Positions 42,112 through 49,948 of a stretch of 64,000 nt of DNA are shown piece after piece (position 1 is the first letter of the stretch; every line of letters starts with the position of its first letter). Source of the DNA: Mobiluncus massiliensis (GTDB lineage: Bacteria; Actinomycetota; Actinomycetes; Actinomycetales; Actinomycetaceae); the NCBI RefSeq assembly GCF_949769255.1, contig NZ_OX458329.1, forward strand, positions 124,001-188,000. Direction: 5' to 3'. The notes under the pieces are model-generated. The model was given only the letters and a program-made list of their open reading frames with translations. It did not search any database and was not told where the DNA came from. The translations under genes and the position numbers were made by a program.

Positions 42112-42182
42112 GGGCCGGCGGCTACTTCAGCTTGTAGCCCCGGTGCAGGGCGACGATTCCGCCGGTGAGATTCTTGAGCTGC
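42112..42182. repeat. 71-bp direct repeat, copy 1 (duplicated menG 3' end)
   Basis: This stretch is identical over 71 bp to 42884-42954. It carries the last about 19 codons plus the stop of menG and 9 bp downstream, read leftward. Here it is an orphan fragment; the intact gene uses copy 2. The two copies flank the toxin-antitoxin genes. Confidence 0.95.
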
Positions 42183-42202
42183 CTGAAAACAGGCAGCTCA
42201 AG
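42173..42202. terminator. 13-bp stem hairpin after the toxin gene
   Basis: CTTGAGCTGCCTG (42173-42185), loop AAAA and CAGGCAGCTCAAG (42190-42202) form a perfect stem ending exactly at the toxin stop. Its left arm runs through the end of the 71-bp repeat. It may terminate toxin transcription. Confidence 0.6.
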
Positions 42203-42484
42203 TTATTTCTGGAACAGTTCCGCGTGGGTTCCGAGTCGATAGAGCATCAGCACCAGCACGTTGCTGCGGATTTCGTAAATCAGCAGCCAGTCCGGTTCGA
42301 TGTGGCATTCCCGGGTCCCCGCGAAAGTGCCGGAAAGGCCGTGGTCGCGGTATCTTTCTGGCAGAGAGCCTCCCTCTGCCAGAATCTGGATAACTTTGAA
42401 AAGTTTCTCTAAATCCCGGTGCTGCTTTTTTGCGAGCTTCACGTCTTTCTTAAACTGGCTCGTAAACCTGACTTCGTACTTCAT
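42203..42484 (-). CDS. RelE/YafQ-family toxin
   Basis: A 93-residue protein of the RelE/ParE superfamily, YafQ subgroup: KYEVRFTSQFKKDVKLAKKQHRDLEKL at the N-terminus, then LPERYRDHGLSGTFAGTRECHIEPDWLLIYEI with the basic/His residues used for ribosome-dependent mRNA cleavage, and a late VLMLYRLGTHAELF. It overlaps the antitoxin by 4 bases, the usual antitoxin-first order. It probably inhibits translation when free of antitoxin. Base use is less GC-rich than its neighbours, and the pair lies inside a direct repeat, suggesting acquisition. Confidence 0.9.
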   Translation of the reverse strand: MKYEVRFTSQFKKDVKLAKKQHRDLEKLFKVIQILAEGGSLPERYRDHGLSGTFAGTRECHIEPDWLLIYEIRSNVLVLMLYRLGTHAELFQK

Positions 42485-42753
42485 ACTTCCAAGGCGGCCT
42501 TTAGCTCATCGAGAGTTGAGTAGCCCTTAACGTTGGGGTCGTCTGCTATCCGTCGACCCTCCCTTATCGCGGCGGCGGTAGCGTCATTGGGGACATTCAG
42601 GCTCAACTTGAAAGGAATTCCCTGTTCGCGAATGGCAGTGCGCAAGAACATATTGATAGCCGTGGTCATGTTGAGACCCAGTTCCGAAAAGATGCGGTCG
42701 GCCTGTTCTTTGACCTCTTTGTCAGTCCTGATATTTAAATTAGTTGTCGTCAT
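42481..42753 (-). CDS. RelB/DinJ-family antitoxin
   Basis: A 90-residue protein. The N-terminal ribbon-helix-helix, TNLNIRTDKEVKEQADRIFSELGLNMTTAINMFL, is typical of DinJ/RelB antitoxins that bind DNA and autorepress. The C-terminal half (GRRIADDPNVKGYSTLDELKAALEV) would wrap the toxin. The ATG follows GGAGGAG, and a promoter-like pair lies 20-50 bp upstream. It neutralises the RelE-like product encoded next. Confidence 0.9.
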   Translation of the reverse strand: MTTTNLNIRTDKEVKEQADRIFSELGLNMTTAINMFLRTAIREQGIPFKLSLNVPNDATAAAIREGRRIADDPNVKGYSTLDELKAALEV

Positions 42754-42772
42754 GGCGCTCCTCCTTAGTTCG

Positions 42773-42800
42773 ATTTTAGCAGAAATTCGTCTATAAGCAA
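42773..42800 (-). promoter_or_regulatory. Candidate promoter of the toxin-antitoxin operon
   Basis: On the minus strand TTGCTT (42800-42795) and TAAAAT (42778-42773) are 16 bp apart, upstream of GGAGGAG and the antitoxin ATG. The surrounding DNA is AT-rich compared with the chromosome. Confidence 0.55.
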
Positions 42801-42883
42801 TACGTTGTCATTATAAAAGCCGGATATGTGACGAAAAAACACCACAAGGAATTTTGCGTTTTGCAGAATCTGTAAGACACCCC

Positions 42884-42954
42884 GGGCCGGCGGCTACTTC
42901 AGCTTGTAGCCCCGGTGCAGGGCGACGATTCCGCCGGTGAGATTCTTGAGCTGC
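42884..42954. repeat. 71-bp direct repeat, copy 2 (within menG 3' end)
   Basis: The second, presumably original copy; it spans the menG stop codon (42894-42896). The repeat period is 772 bp, so recombination between copies would excise the toxin-antitoxin unit and leave menG intact. Confidence 0.95.
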
Positions 42955-43586
42955 AGGCGCTCGAAACCTGCCGCGCGCAGGTGGGCGGCGAACTCGTACT
43001 GCGAGGGCCAAGCCAAGATGGATTCCGCCAGGTAGTCGTACGCCACCGCGTCGGTCGAGAACAGCCGGGCAATCGGCGGCACGACCCGGTGCAAAAAGAA
43101 CCGATAAACGGCTCTAAACGGGGCAAAAGTCGGGCGGGAAAACTCACACACCACCACGTGCCCGCCGGGGCGCACGACCCGGTAAAACTCCCGCAAAGCC
43201 CGGTCCGGGTCCGAGACGTTGCGCAGTCCAAAACTGATGGTGACGCAGTCAAAAGTGTTGTCGGGAAAGTCCAGGTTCATCGCGTCGCCCTGCTGAAAGT
43301 CAATCTCCGGGTGGCGCCGGCGCCCCTCGGCAATCATGCCCTCGGAAAAGTCGACCGCCACGACTTTGGCTCCGGCGCGCACGAACTCAATCGAGCTGGC
43401 ACCGGTTCCGGCGGCCACATCTAGCACCTTCAAAAATGGCCGTGTCACCACCGCGCGCTTCACGTGAGTGCGCCACACTTTTTCCTGCCCCAGGGAGGCG
43501 AGGAAATTCATCAGGTCGTAACGACGGGCCACGGCATTGAACATGGATTGGACGTCGTGAGGATTCTTGTCTAGGTTCGCGCGCAT
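42894..43586 (-). CDS. menG: Demethylmenaquinone methyltransferase (UbiE/MenG)
   Basis: A 230-residue SAM-dependent methyltransferase. Residues about 1-20 (MRANLDKNPHDVQSMFNAVARRYDLMN) are the UbiE signature. The SAM loop is VLDVAAGTGASS, then VVAVDFSEGMI, QGDAMNLDF and ISFGLRNVSDPDRAL. It performs the last step of menaquinone synthesis. I chose ATG 43586 over an upstream start at 43712, which adds 42 basic, non-homologous residues running into a repeat. The C-terminal GYKLK end is intact because the downstream insertion kept a full copy of the 3' end. Confidence 0.92.
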   Translation of the reverse strand: MRANLDKNPHDVQSMFNAVARRYDLMNFLASLGQEKVWRTHVKRAVVTRPFLKVLDVAAGTGASSIEFVRAGAKVVAVDFSEGMIAEGRRRHPEIDFQQGDAMNLDFPDNTFDCVTISFGLRNVSDPDRALREFYRVVRPGGHVVVCEFSRPTFAPFRAVYRFFLHRVVPPIARLFSTDAVAYDYLAESILAWPSQYEFAAHLRAAGFERLQLKNLTGGIVALHRGYKLK

Positions 43587-43635
43587 GGGTTCTATCCTAC
43601 CGCCAGGTCCGCGGCGGGGTTTTACCCCATGCCCT

Positions 43636-43762
43636 GCACGAACGACCGATTTCGGTTCGGTTTGCCGCAGCCTGATTAGGTTGGAATCGGGTTGACCAGC
43701 AGGTTTGCACAAGTACGGTGGGGCAATGACGTGGATTTTGGTTTGAAATCGGTCGTTCGTGC
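43636..43762. repeat. 127-bp repeat with 18-bp terminal inverted repeats, copy A
   Basis: The ends GCACGAACGACCGATTTC (43636-43653) and GAAATCGGTCGTTCGTGC (43745-43762) are perfect inverted repeats. The same-length copy B at 45038-45164 matches closely at both ends and diverges in the middle. No ORF of its own. A MITE-like or REP-like dispersed element is plausible. It lies in the leader of menG. Confidence 0.85.
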
Positions 43763-43778
43763 GGGGTTGGGGAGTCAG

Positions 43779-43914
43779 CTGGGGGCGCTTCGTCGCGGGG
43801 GCGCTCGCGAGAGGCGGAAGGGGGAGTACCCCCTCGCGTTTTGCGCGACTATTGTCGCAAAACGCTCACCCCCCAGCCTCTCGCTGAGTCGCCCCCCTGC
43901 TCCGGTCGCGCCCG
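43779..43914. repeat. Nested inverted-repeat structure (long form)
   Basis: Outer GGGGGCG (43781-43787) pairs with CGCCCCC (43890-43896). GCGAGAGGC (43807-43815) pairs with GCCTCTCGC (43876-43884). Inside are GGGGG/CCCCC around AGTA, and the 10-bp stem GCGTTTTGCG/CGCAAAACGC (43836-43845 with 43856-43865). The flanking sequences recur in short form at 44871-44919. Confidence 0.75.
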
Positions 43915-43995
43915 ATGTCCCGGCTTGCGTGTGGTGATGAGGGGGAGATATGCGTCAATGGCGCAGAGTCCTGCGCCATATCCGCCGTACAAACA

Positions 43996-44039
43996 CGCTT
44001 TGAGCGATTTTGCTACATGTAGCAAAATCACTCAAAGCG
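43996..44039. repeat. 44-bp near-perfect palindrome
   Basis: CGCTTTGAG and GATTTTGCTACA on the left mirror the right half, with a single mismatched pair (44005/44030). It lies upstream of the PEBP-family gene. No T-run follows; it could act as a transcriptional barrier or a protein-binding site. Confidence 0.75.
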
Positions 44040-44208
44040 GCGTTCCGCAGTTGTAATACCTGGGGTTTAGAGGGAGCGGGTCTGGGCAACACCAAGCTAC
44101 ACTTAAGGCGTATTAGCCCCTCGCCGGTCAGCACAGACGGTCGTGTCGGCTGGCGAGATTACCGATCGCATACCGAAACCTGAATACCCCCAACAGTTAG
44201 GAAATACC

Positions 44209-44757
44209 ATGAACTTAGATTCTCGCCCCCTCGCCCCACACCCTTATGCCGAAGCGCTCCCGCAGCTGCCGTCCTTTACCCTCACCAGCGAAAACTTGCA
44301 GGAGGGAGTGGCTATGCCCCGCGACTTTTCCGGGGAGGGCGCCAACCAATCACCCCAGCTGTCCTGGTCCGGGGCGCCAGCGCAGACCGCTTCTTACGTT
44401 CTGAGCTGCTTCGATCCCGATGCTCCCACCCCGTCCGGCTACTGGCATTGGACCGTGGTGGATATTCCCCCGTCAGTGACTTCCCTGCCGCTGGGGGCAG
44501 GAGCGGACGACGCGACCATTCAGGCCGTGACCGAGGGGCGGGCATTTCATATTCGTAACGATACTGGGGTTTTTGCTTACGACGGTCCATTTCCGCCAGC
44601 GGGGGACCGGGAACACCGCTATGTTTTCGCTGTTCACGCCCTGAAAATCCCCAGCCTGGAGCTGGATCCGGCCACCGCGACGAACGCCACGGTACACTTC
44701 ATGAGCCTGTTCAACGGGGTGGCGCGCGCGACCCTGACCGCCACCTATCGCCGCTAG
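44209..44757 (+). CDS. YbhB/YbcL-type phosphatidylethanolamine-binding (PEBP) family protein
   Basis: A 182-residue protein from ATG 44209, which has TTAGGAAATACC upstream; the earlier in-frame start at 44143 is less likely. PEBP features are ENLQEGVAMPRDFSGEGANQSPQLSWSGAP, SCFDPDAPTPSGYWHWTVVDIP, the ligand-pocket segment and AYDGPFPPAGDREHRYVFAVHAL. Bacterial members are soluble and their ligands mostly unknown. It stands alone between the two repeat blocks. Confidence 0.9.
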   Translation: MNLDSRPLAPHPYAEALPQLPSFTLTSENLQEGVAMPRDFSGEGANQSPQLSWSGAPAQTASYVLSCFDPDAPTPSGYWHWTVVDIPPSVTSLPLGAGADDATIQAVTEGRAFHIRNDTGVFAYDGPFPPAGDREHRYVFAVHALKIPSLELDPATATNATVHFMSLFNGVARATLTATYRR

Positions 44758-44764
44758 TGGCTCA

Positions 44765-44795
44765 GCGGTGCGGCGTCTGGGGGACATCGCACCGC
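44765..44795 (+). terminator. Hairpin directly after the PEBP gene
   Basis: GCGGTGCG (44765-44772) pairs with CGCACCGC (44788-44795), loop 15 bases, starting 8 bp after the stop. No T-run. Confidence 0.4.
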
Positions 44796-44870
44796 CGTAG
44801 CTCCAAGCAGAAAAGGCATCGTAGTCCAGGTAAGTCTGACTCTGGCTCTGTGCGGGGGTAGTGGGTTTGA

Positions 44871-44919
44871 CTGGGGGCGCTTCGTCGCTGCGTCGCCCCC
44901 CCTGCTCCGGTCGCGCCCG
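44871..44919. repeat. Short form of the nested GC-rich hairpin repeat
   Basis: CTGGGGGCGCTTCGTCGC (44871-44888) followed by GTCGCCCCCC and CTGCTCCGGTCGCGCCCG (to 44919) repeats the two outer blocks of 43779-43914 without the central insert. GGGGGCG and CGCCCCC can pair. Confidence 0.75.
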
Positions 44920-44955
44920 GCACCCCGGTCCGGGTCACTTTTGCTGATAAAAGGT

Positions 44956-45003
44956 GGGATTTGGGCTGTAGCTGCCAATAATGGCAGCTACAGCCCAAAT
45001 CCC
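44956..45003. repeat. Long perfect hairpin (21-bp stem, 6-base loop)
   Basis: The arms 44956-44976 and 44983-45003 are exact reverse complements around AATAAT. The core GGGCTGTAG also occurs in the hairpin at 7533-7570. It lies just before copy B of the 127-bp repeat. Confidence 0.85.
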
Positions 45004-45037
45004 CCTAGTTATCCACGCCGGGGAATCTAGTGGGCGT

Positions 45038-45164
45038 GCACGAGTGACCGATTTCGGTTCGGTTTGACGCACCCTGATTCAGCTGGAAACGGGTCTACCA
45101 GCGGTGTTGTAAAAGCGCCGGGGTAGCGTGGCGCGGATTTTGGTTTGAAATCGGTCGTTCATGC
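45038..45164. repeat. 127-bp repeat with terminal inverted repeats, copy B
   Basis: Same orientation and length as 43636-43762. About 30 bases at the left end and 27 at the right end match almost perfectly; the middle has diverged. Its own inverted ends have a few mismatches, so it looks older or less constrained than copy A. Confidence 0.85.
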
Positions 45165-45255
45165 AAATACCCTCGGCCGGGGCTGCAATTTTATGGCGGA
45201 CTCAACTTGCCCATCGGCAAGGCTGCTGAGCCGGGCAATCCTCCCGCCCCGCGGG

Positions 45256-46560
45256 TCAATCAGCCGACAAGTCCAGGCAATCCCGGATTGGCGCCAGTTT
45301 TGCCCCGGTTTCCCGCCATTCGGTTTCCGGGTCGGAATCTGCCATGATGCCCGCCCCGACCCAGGCCTCCACGCCGAGCGCATCGAGCTGGGCGCATCGC
45401 AGCGCCAAAGCCAACTGGCCCCCGCCCTGGGCATCGACCCAGCCGACCGGTCCGGCGTAACGCCCGCGATCCGCTTCAAACCTGGAGATGAACGTCCGCG
45501 CAAACTCCCGCGGCAGCCCGCACACGGCCGCCGTGGGGTGAAACTGCGCGACCAGGTGCAACAGCGTCTTGCCCGCCGGCACCCGCAGGTGCAAATCCGT
45601 GGCCAGATGGGTCAGATTCGGCAGCTGTAACAGGTACGGCCCGCTCGTCTCCAAATCGGGGTCGACGCGGCGTAAAGGCTCCGCCACCGAACGCAGCGCC
45701 ACCTGGTGTTCCGCCAGGTTCTTGGCCGAATGAGCCAAATCCACGTCCTCGCCGGGCGTCGCCGTGCCCGCCAAAACCCGCGAATGCGCCCGTCCCGAGG
45801 CGGCCTCCAGCAACATCTCCGGCGTGGCTCCGACCAGCCCCCCGACATTGAAAATCCAGCAAGTCGGGTAGCGTTCGCGCAGGCGGGAGGCCAAAGCCCC
45901 GCCGGCAGCCCGCGCCCGGTCCGCGCCAGTAGCCCCGGCAAACTCGAAACGAGCGGGGCGAGCCATCACGATTTTCTCCGCTTTGCCCTCGCGGATAGCG
46001 CGCACGGCAGCGGCAACGTTTTCCTGGTAAGACGTTTTTCCCACTACGGCGGAAGGTCGCGTTTGCAGGGCATCTTGGCGCTGGCGGTGGGGAAAGTTTT
46101 TAATCCAAGCCATGGCGGCCCGATACAATCGGTCCGCTCTAGGCTCATCAACACTCTCGGCTTGATAAGCCACGGTAATCCACGCCCCTTGGGCATCGCT
46201 GCCCACCAGGAATGACGGCAGGACAAACACCGAGGCCGCCGCGCTGTTAAAACCAAAGGACGCGAAAGCCACCGGGCCGGTGCCGCGTCGCTGCACCGCA
46301 TCAAACACCTGGGCGTGGCGTCCCACCAGGTACCACGCCGCGCCCGCCCGATCCAGGTCTGAGCCGTCCTCCCAATGCCAGGCTGGCGCAAAGTCCTGCC
46401 CGGGAAAATCACCCAAACCCGGTCCTGCCAACGTGAGAGGGGCGCCTTGTGCAGGAGGAGAAGCAAAGAAAAATCCGTCCGTGGGGAGCGCCGCGGCGTC
46501 CATCGAGACCGGCTCCGGGGACAAATCGTGGTCAAGGGCGCGAGTGTGGACGAATAGCAC
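45256..46560 (-). CDS. menF: Isochorismate synthase
   Basis: A 434-residue chorismate-utilising enzyme. The conserved C-terminal domain shows KIVMARPARFEF, GATPEMLLEA, RVLAGTATPGED, HLATDLHLRV, FHPTAAVCGLP and AWVGAGIMADSDPETEW, consistent with magnesium and chorismate binding. It makes isochorismate for MenD. It starts at GTG 46560 after AGGATGG. It is transcribed away from nuo and separated from menG by the repeat block. Salicylate or anthranilate synthases share the fold; the men setting favours MenF. Confidence 0.9.
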   Translation of the reverse strand: MLFVHTRALDHDLSPEPVSMDAAALPTDGFFFASPPAQGAPLTLAGPGLGDFPGQDFAPAWHWEDGSDLDRAGAAWYLVGRHAQVFDAVQRRGTGPVAFASFGFNSAAASVFVLPSFLVGSDAQGAWITVAYQAESVDEPRADRLYRAAMAWIKNFPHRQRQDALQTRPSAVVGKTSYQENVAAAVRAIREGKAEKIVMARPARFEFAGATGADRARAAGGALASRLRERYPTCWIFNVGGLVGATPEMLLEAASGRAHSRVLAGTATPGEDVDLAHSAKNLAEHQVALRSVAEPLRRVDPDLETSGPYLLQLPNLTHLATDLHLRVPAGKTLLHLVAQFHPTAAVCGLPREFARTFISRFEADRGRYAGPVGWVDAQGGGQLALALRCAQLDALGVEAWVGAGIMADSDPETEWRETGAKLAPIRDCLDLSAD

Positions 46561-46903
46561 TCATCCATCCTAGATTCCCCCGCCCAGTGCCCAAAACCGG
46601 CAGGGTAGCACGCGGGCAGACTCCCGACGCGGCCCTACGCCCGAGAGCGCAGACCCCCGCCAGCTGCCCTCCGAATAGGGACCCAAGTCCCAATAAGAAA
46701 ACTCTTTTTTTCCTAAATCGAATCCGTACTACGGGCCGCAGGCTGCCCAAAACCCGGAGAAGCTCGGTGATAATCCAGCATTCCGTTCAAAAATTACTGA
46801 GCTAGGGGAAAAACTTGTAGGGTGGAGCTGGCAACTCGCCTGGGTAGATTTTGCTGGTTACGGTACCGGCAGGCAGCTCGGGTGTTTCAAAGATGGAGAA
46901 GCT
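46561..46903. other. Divergent menF-nuoA spacer
   Basis: A 343-bp gap that must hold the nuo promoter. I see a T7 run at 46705-46711 preceded by a weak GGGAC/GTCCC stem, and GATGGAGAAG before nuoA as its ribosome site. I cannot pick promoter boxes with confidence and see no gene. Confidence 0.4.
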
Positions 46904-47263
46904 ATGAACGTTTACGTAGCGCTGCTGATAATGCTGTTAGTAGCCGGGTTGGTGGCCTTAGCAGGGGTTTTAGCCGGTTATCTGTTCGGCCCTACGAAGC
47001 CAAACCGCGTTAAGAATGCCAACTATGAATGTGGCTGTGACCCCACTGCGAATCGTGGAAACCAGGCGCGTTTCCCGGTTAAGTACTACCTAACCGCCAT
47101 GATGTTTATCATTTTCGACATCGAGGTGGTTTTTCTATACCCCTGGGCGATTTCCTTTTTCCAGCAGGGAAAGTTCGGCATGTTCGTCATGATGACTTTC
47201 GTGGAACTGTTGGCAGTTCCCTTTATCTATGTGTGGGCCCGTCGCGGCTTTGACTGGAACTAA
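46904..47263 (+). CDS. nuoA: NADH-quinone oxidoreductase subunit A
   Basis: A 119-residue membrane subunit of complex I with three helices (about residues 4-27, 62-82 and 90-110). [11 protein letters not shown] is the conserved quinone-side loop with its Cys, and [26 protein letters not shown] is the signature second segment. It is the first gene of the fourteen-gene nuo operon; nuoB starts 32 bp on after TTTTGGAGGA. Confidence 0.96.
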   Translation: MNVYVALLIMLLVAGLVALAGVLAGYLFGPTKPNRVKNANYECGCDPTANRGNQARFPVKYYLTAMMFIIFDIEVVFLYPWAISFFQQGKFGMFVMMTFVELLAVPFIYVWARRGFDWN

Positions 47264-47295
47264 ACCGTTCCAAGTATTTTGGAGGAAACCATAAA

Positions 47296-47841
47296 ATGTT
47301 GGATCAAGATTCTGACGGCTTGGCGGCGTTGCCGGAAAAGCTCACTGATTTTGCGCGCTCCCTCTCAATTTGGCCCGTCACGATGGGTTTGGCGTGCTGC
47401 GCTATTGAGATGATGGCGACCGCGGCTTCGCGTTTCGATATTGCCCGCTTCGGTTCGGAGGTGTTCCGTTCCTCCCCGCGTCACGCTGACGTGATGCTGG
47501 TTTCGGGTCGGGTTTCGCACAAGATGGCCACCATCATGCGCAACGTATATGACGAGATGGCCGATCCGAAGTGGGTCATTTCTATGGGGGCTTGCGCTTC
47601 GTCCGGCGGCGTGTTCAATAACTACGCCATTGTCCAGGGCTGCGACCACGTGGTGCCGGTGGACATCTATCTGCCGGGCTGCCCGCCGCGTCCGGAAATG
47701 TTGCTGGGGGCGTTGCTGAGCTTGCGCGACCACATCAAGGTCGATCCTTTGGGCAAGAATCGTGAGGAAGCTATCCGCAAGGCGGAAGCCGCGGCGCTGC
47801 AGGCGGCCTCGTTGAACGACATGAAGGGACTGATGGCGTGA
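47296..47841 (+). CDS. nuoB: NADH-quinone oxidoreductase subunit B
   Basis: A 181-residue peripheral subunit carrying cluster N2, the final electron donor to quinone. Cys ligands are in GLACCAIEM (Cys34 and Cys35), MGACASSGG and [10 protein letters not shown]. It ends by overlapping nuoC by 4 bases. Standard length for actinobacteria. Confidence 0.97.
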   Translation: MLDQDSDGLAALPEKLTDFARSLSIWPVTMGLACCAIEMMATAASRFDIARFGSEVFRSSPRHADVMLVSGRVSHKMATIMRNVYDEMADPKWVISMGACASSGGVFNNYAIVQGCDHVVPVDIYLPGCPPRPEMLLGALLSLRDHIKVDPLGKNREEAIRKAEAAALQAASLNDMKGLMA

Positions 47842-48578
47842 GCGAAGAAACTCAAGATTTGCAAGCTGCCCCGGAGGGTGAACTGGAGCTGAAGCTGCCC
47901 CAGTACGCCAATCCTCGCGGCGAATCCCTGGGGACGCGTGACAATCCGTTCGGGGTTCACGGCACCGGCGATACTTCCGGTTACGGCCAGTTGTATCGGG
48001 AAGTCACGATGCCCGGGCAGTCCCCGAAGCCTTACGGGGGCTGGTTCGACGACTGCGTGGACTACCTGGAGGAAGATTTGCGTGAAGCCGGGGTGGATCC
48101 TCACACCGCCATAGACCGGGTCGTCGTTTCCCACGGTGAGCTGACGATTCACGTCGCTCGCGAACACTTGGTGACGGTCGCGAAAGCTCTGCGTGACGAC
48201 CAGGACTTGCGCTTTGAACTATGCATGGGCGTGTCCGGGGTACATTACCCGCACGACACCGGTCGGGAACTACATGCCGTGTACCACTTCATCAGCGTGA
48301 CCCACAATCACAACCTGCGCATCGAGACTGCGGCCCCCGAAGATGACCCGAAAGTCCCCTCCATCGTGGATATTTACCCCGGAAACAACTGGCACGAGCG
48401 GGAAGCCTTCGACATGATGGGCATCATCTTTACCGGCCACCCGGCCTTGACCCGATCCCTGCTTCCCGACGATTGGGTCGGACACCCGCAGCGTAAGGAC
48501 TACCCGCTGGGCGGGATTCCAGTGCAATTCAAGGGCGGCACCGTCCCGCCGGCTGACACGCGGAGGAGCTACAGTTGA
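47838..48578 (+). CDS. nuoC: NADH-quinone oxidoreductase subunit C
   Basis: A 246-residue subunit of the connecting arm. The 30-kDa family signature appears as [23 protein letters not shown] and [23 protein letters not shown] start overlaps the nuoB stop. The first 75 residues are a polar extension found in actinobacterial NuoC. It overlaps nuoD by 4 bases. Confidence 0.96.
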   Translation: MSEETQDLQAAPEGELELKLPQYANPRGESLGTRDNPFGVHGTGDTSGYGQLYREVTMPGQSPKPYGGWFDDCVDYLEEDLREAGVDPHTAIDRVVVSHGELTIHVAREHLVTVAKALRDDQDLRFELCMGVSGVHYPHDTGRELHAVYHFISVTHNHNLRIETAAPEDDPKVPSIVDIYPGNNWHEREAFDMMGIIFTGHPALTRSLLPDDWVGHPQRKDYPLGGIPVQFKGGTVPPADTRRSYS

Positions 48579-49948
48579 GTACCGAAACTATGAACCCAGA
48601 GGCAAAAACACAAAATGTTCATGCCCCGGCGGGAGCTGGCGACTACGTGCCGGGAATGCCGGAGTTTTCCGTTCAGGACGGCGAATGGGCCGCGATGGCT
48701 GCGGACCTCGAGTCGGCTCACAATGACCGGATTGCCGTCAACTTGGGCCCGGTGCACCCCTCCACCCACGGCGTGCTGCGCGTCATCGTGGAGCTGGAAG
48801 GCGAAACCATTAAGGATTGCCGTTTGGGTACTGGCTACCTGCACACCGGTATTGAAAAATCCATGGAATACCGCACTTACAACCAGGGCGTGGCCTACTG
48901 TACCCGCATGGACTACGTGGCGCCGTTCTTTTCGGAAGTCGCCTGGTGCTTGGCGGTCGAAAAAGCTCTGGGCGTGACGGATCAGGTGCCTCGGCGGGCC
49001 AACGAAATCCGGGTGCTGTTGATGGAGCTGAACCGGATTGCTTCGCACTTGGTCGCTATCGGCACCGGCGCGAACGAGCTGGGTGCGACGACCATGCTGA
49101 CCACCGGCTTTCGGGGTCGTGAAGAAATCCTGCGGATTTTTGAACACATCACCGGCCTGCGCATGAACAACACCTATATGCGTCCCGGCGGCGTGTCCAA
49201 CGACCTGCTGGATGACACGGTGGACATGATTCGTGAAAAGCTCCCGCTGGTCAAACGTGACATTGGCGAAATGCAGGACTTGATTATGGCCAACCCCATC
49301 TTTATTGGCCGTATGAAGAACGTGGGGTGGCTGCCGCTGTCCACCATGATGGCGCTGTCCCTGACTGGTCCGTGCCTGCGGGCGGGCGGTTTGCCGCTGG
49401 ATATGCGCAAGTTGCAGCCCTACTGCGGGTATGAGACCTACACTTTCGATGTTCCCACCCGCGACCATTCCGACTGCTACACGCGTACCGAGGTGCGTTT
49501 CGAGGAAATGTACCAGTCCCTGCGCATTGTGTACCAGGTGCTGGATCGTTTGGAGCAAAGCGAGGGTGAGCCGGTCATGATTGCCGACCCGAAGTTCGCT
49601 TACCCCTCCAAGCTGACCATCGGCGCGGACGGTCAAGGCCAGGACCCGGAACACGTCTCGCATATTCTGGGACATTCGATGGAGGAACTCATCCACCACT
49701 TCAAGCTGGTGACCGAAGGGTTCAGAATCCCGCCCGGTCAGGTGTACACCCAGATTGAACACGCCAAGGGCATCCAGGGCGTGCACCTGGTGACCGATGG
49801 CGGTACCCGCCCTTACCGCGCGCACTTCCGTGACCCCTCTTATGCAAACCTGCAATCTGCCTCCATGATGTGCGAGGGTGGCTTGATTTCTGACTTGGTG
49901 GTGTCAATCGGTTCGATTGACCCGGTGTTTGGAGGTGTGGATCGATGA
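48575..49948 (+). CDS. nuoD: NADH-quinone oxidoreductase subunit D
   Basis: A 457-residue 49-kDa subunit that forms the quinone site with Nuo[37 protein letters not shown] and the C-terminal [12 protein letters not shown] are family marks. It starts at TTG, preceded by a strong GGAGGAG and overlapping the nuoC stop; ATG 48590 is an alternative. It overlaps nuoE by 4 bases. Confidence 0.97.
   Translation: MSTETMNPEAKTQNVHAPAGAGDYVPGMPEFSVQDGEWAAMAADLESAHNDRIAVNLGPVHPSTHGVLRVIVELEGETIKDCRLGTGYLHTGIEKSMEYRTYNQGVAYCTRMDYVAPFFSEVAWCLAVEKALGVTDQVPRRANEIRVLLMELNRIASHLVAIGTGANELGATTMLTTGFRGREEILRIFEHITGLRMNNTYMRPGGVSNDLLDDTVDMIREKLPLVKRDIGEMQDLIMANPIFIGRMKNVGWLPLSTMMALSLTGPCLRAGGLPLDMRKLQPYCGYETYTFDVPTRDHSDCYTRTEVRFEEMYQSLRIVYQVLDRLEQSEGEPVMIADPKFAYPSKLTIGADGQGQDPEHVSHILGHSMEELIHHFKLVTEGFRIPPGQVYTQIEHAKGIQGVHLVTDGGTRPYRAHFRDPSYANLQSASMMCEGGLISDLVVSIGSIDPVFGGVDR

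Noticed and set aside
42112-42954. Insertion sequence or prophage attachment site
   Set aside because: No transposase, integrase or tRNA is seen; the 71-bp repeat is reported as a duplication instead.
43692-43937. An 81-codon ORF through the 127-bp repeat and the nested palindrome
   Set aside because: It follows repeat sequence, has no ribosome site and no recognisable domain.
43849-44031. A 60-codon minus-strand ORF upstream of the PEBP gene
   Set aside because: It covers the palindromic blocks; coding is unlikely.
44754-44978. A 74-codon minus-strand ORF after the PEBP gene
   Set aside because: Overlaps hairpins and the short GC-rich repeat; no support.
46681-46711. Intrinsic terminator before nuoA
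   Set aside because: The stem is only 5 bp and lies 14 bases from the T-run; not convincing.
48569-49855. A 428-codon open frame antisense to nuoD
   Set aside because: Shadow of nuoD; no family features.
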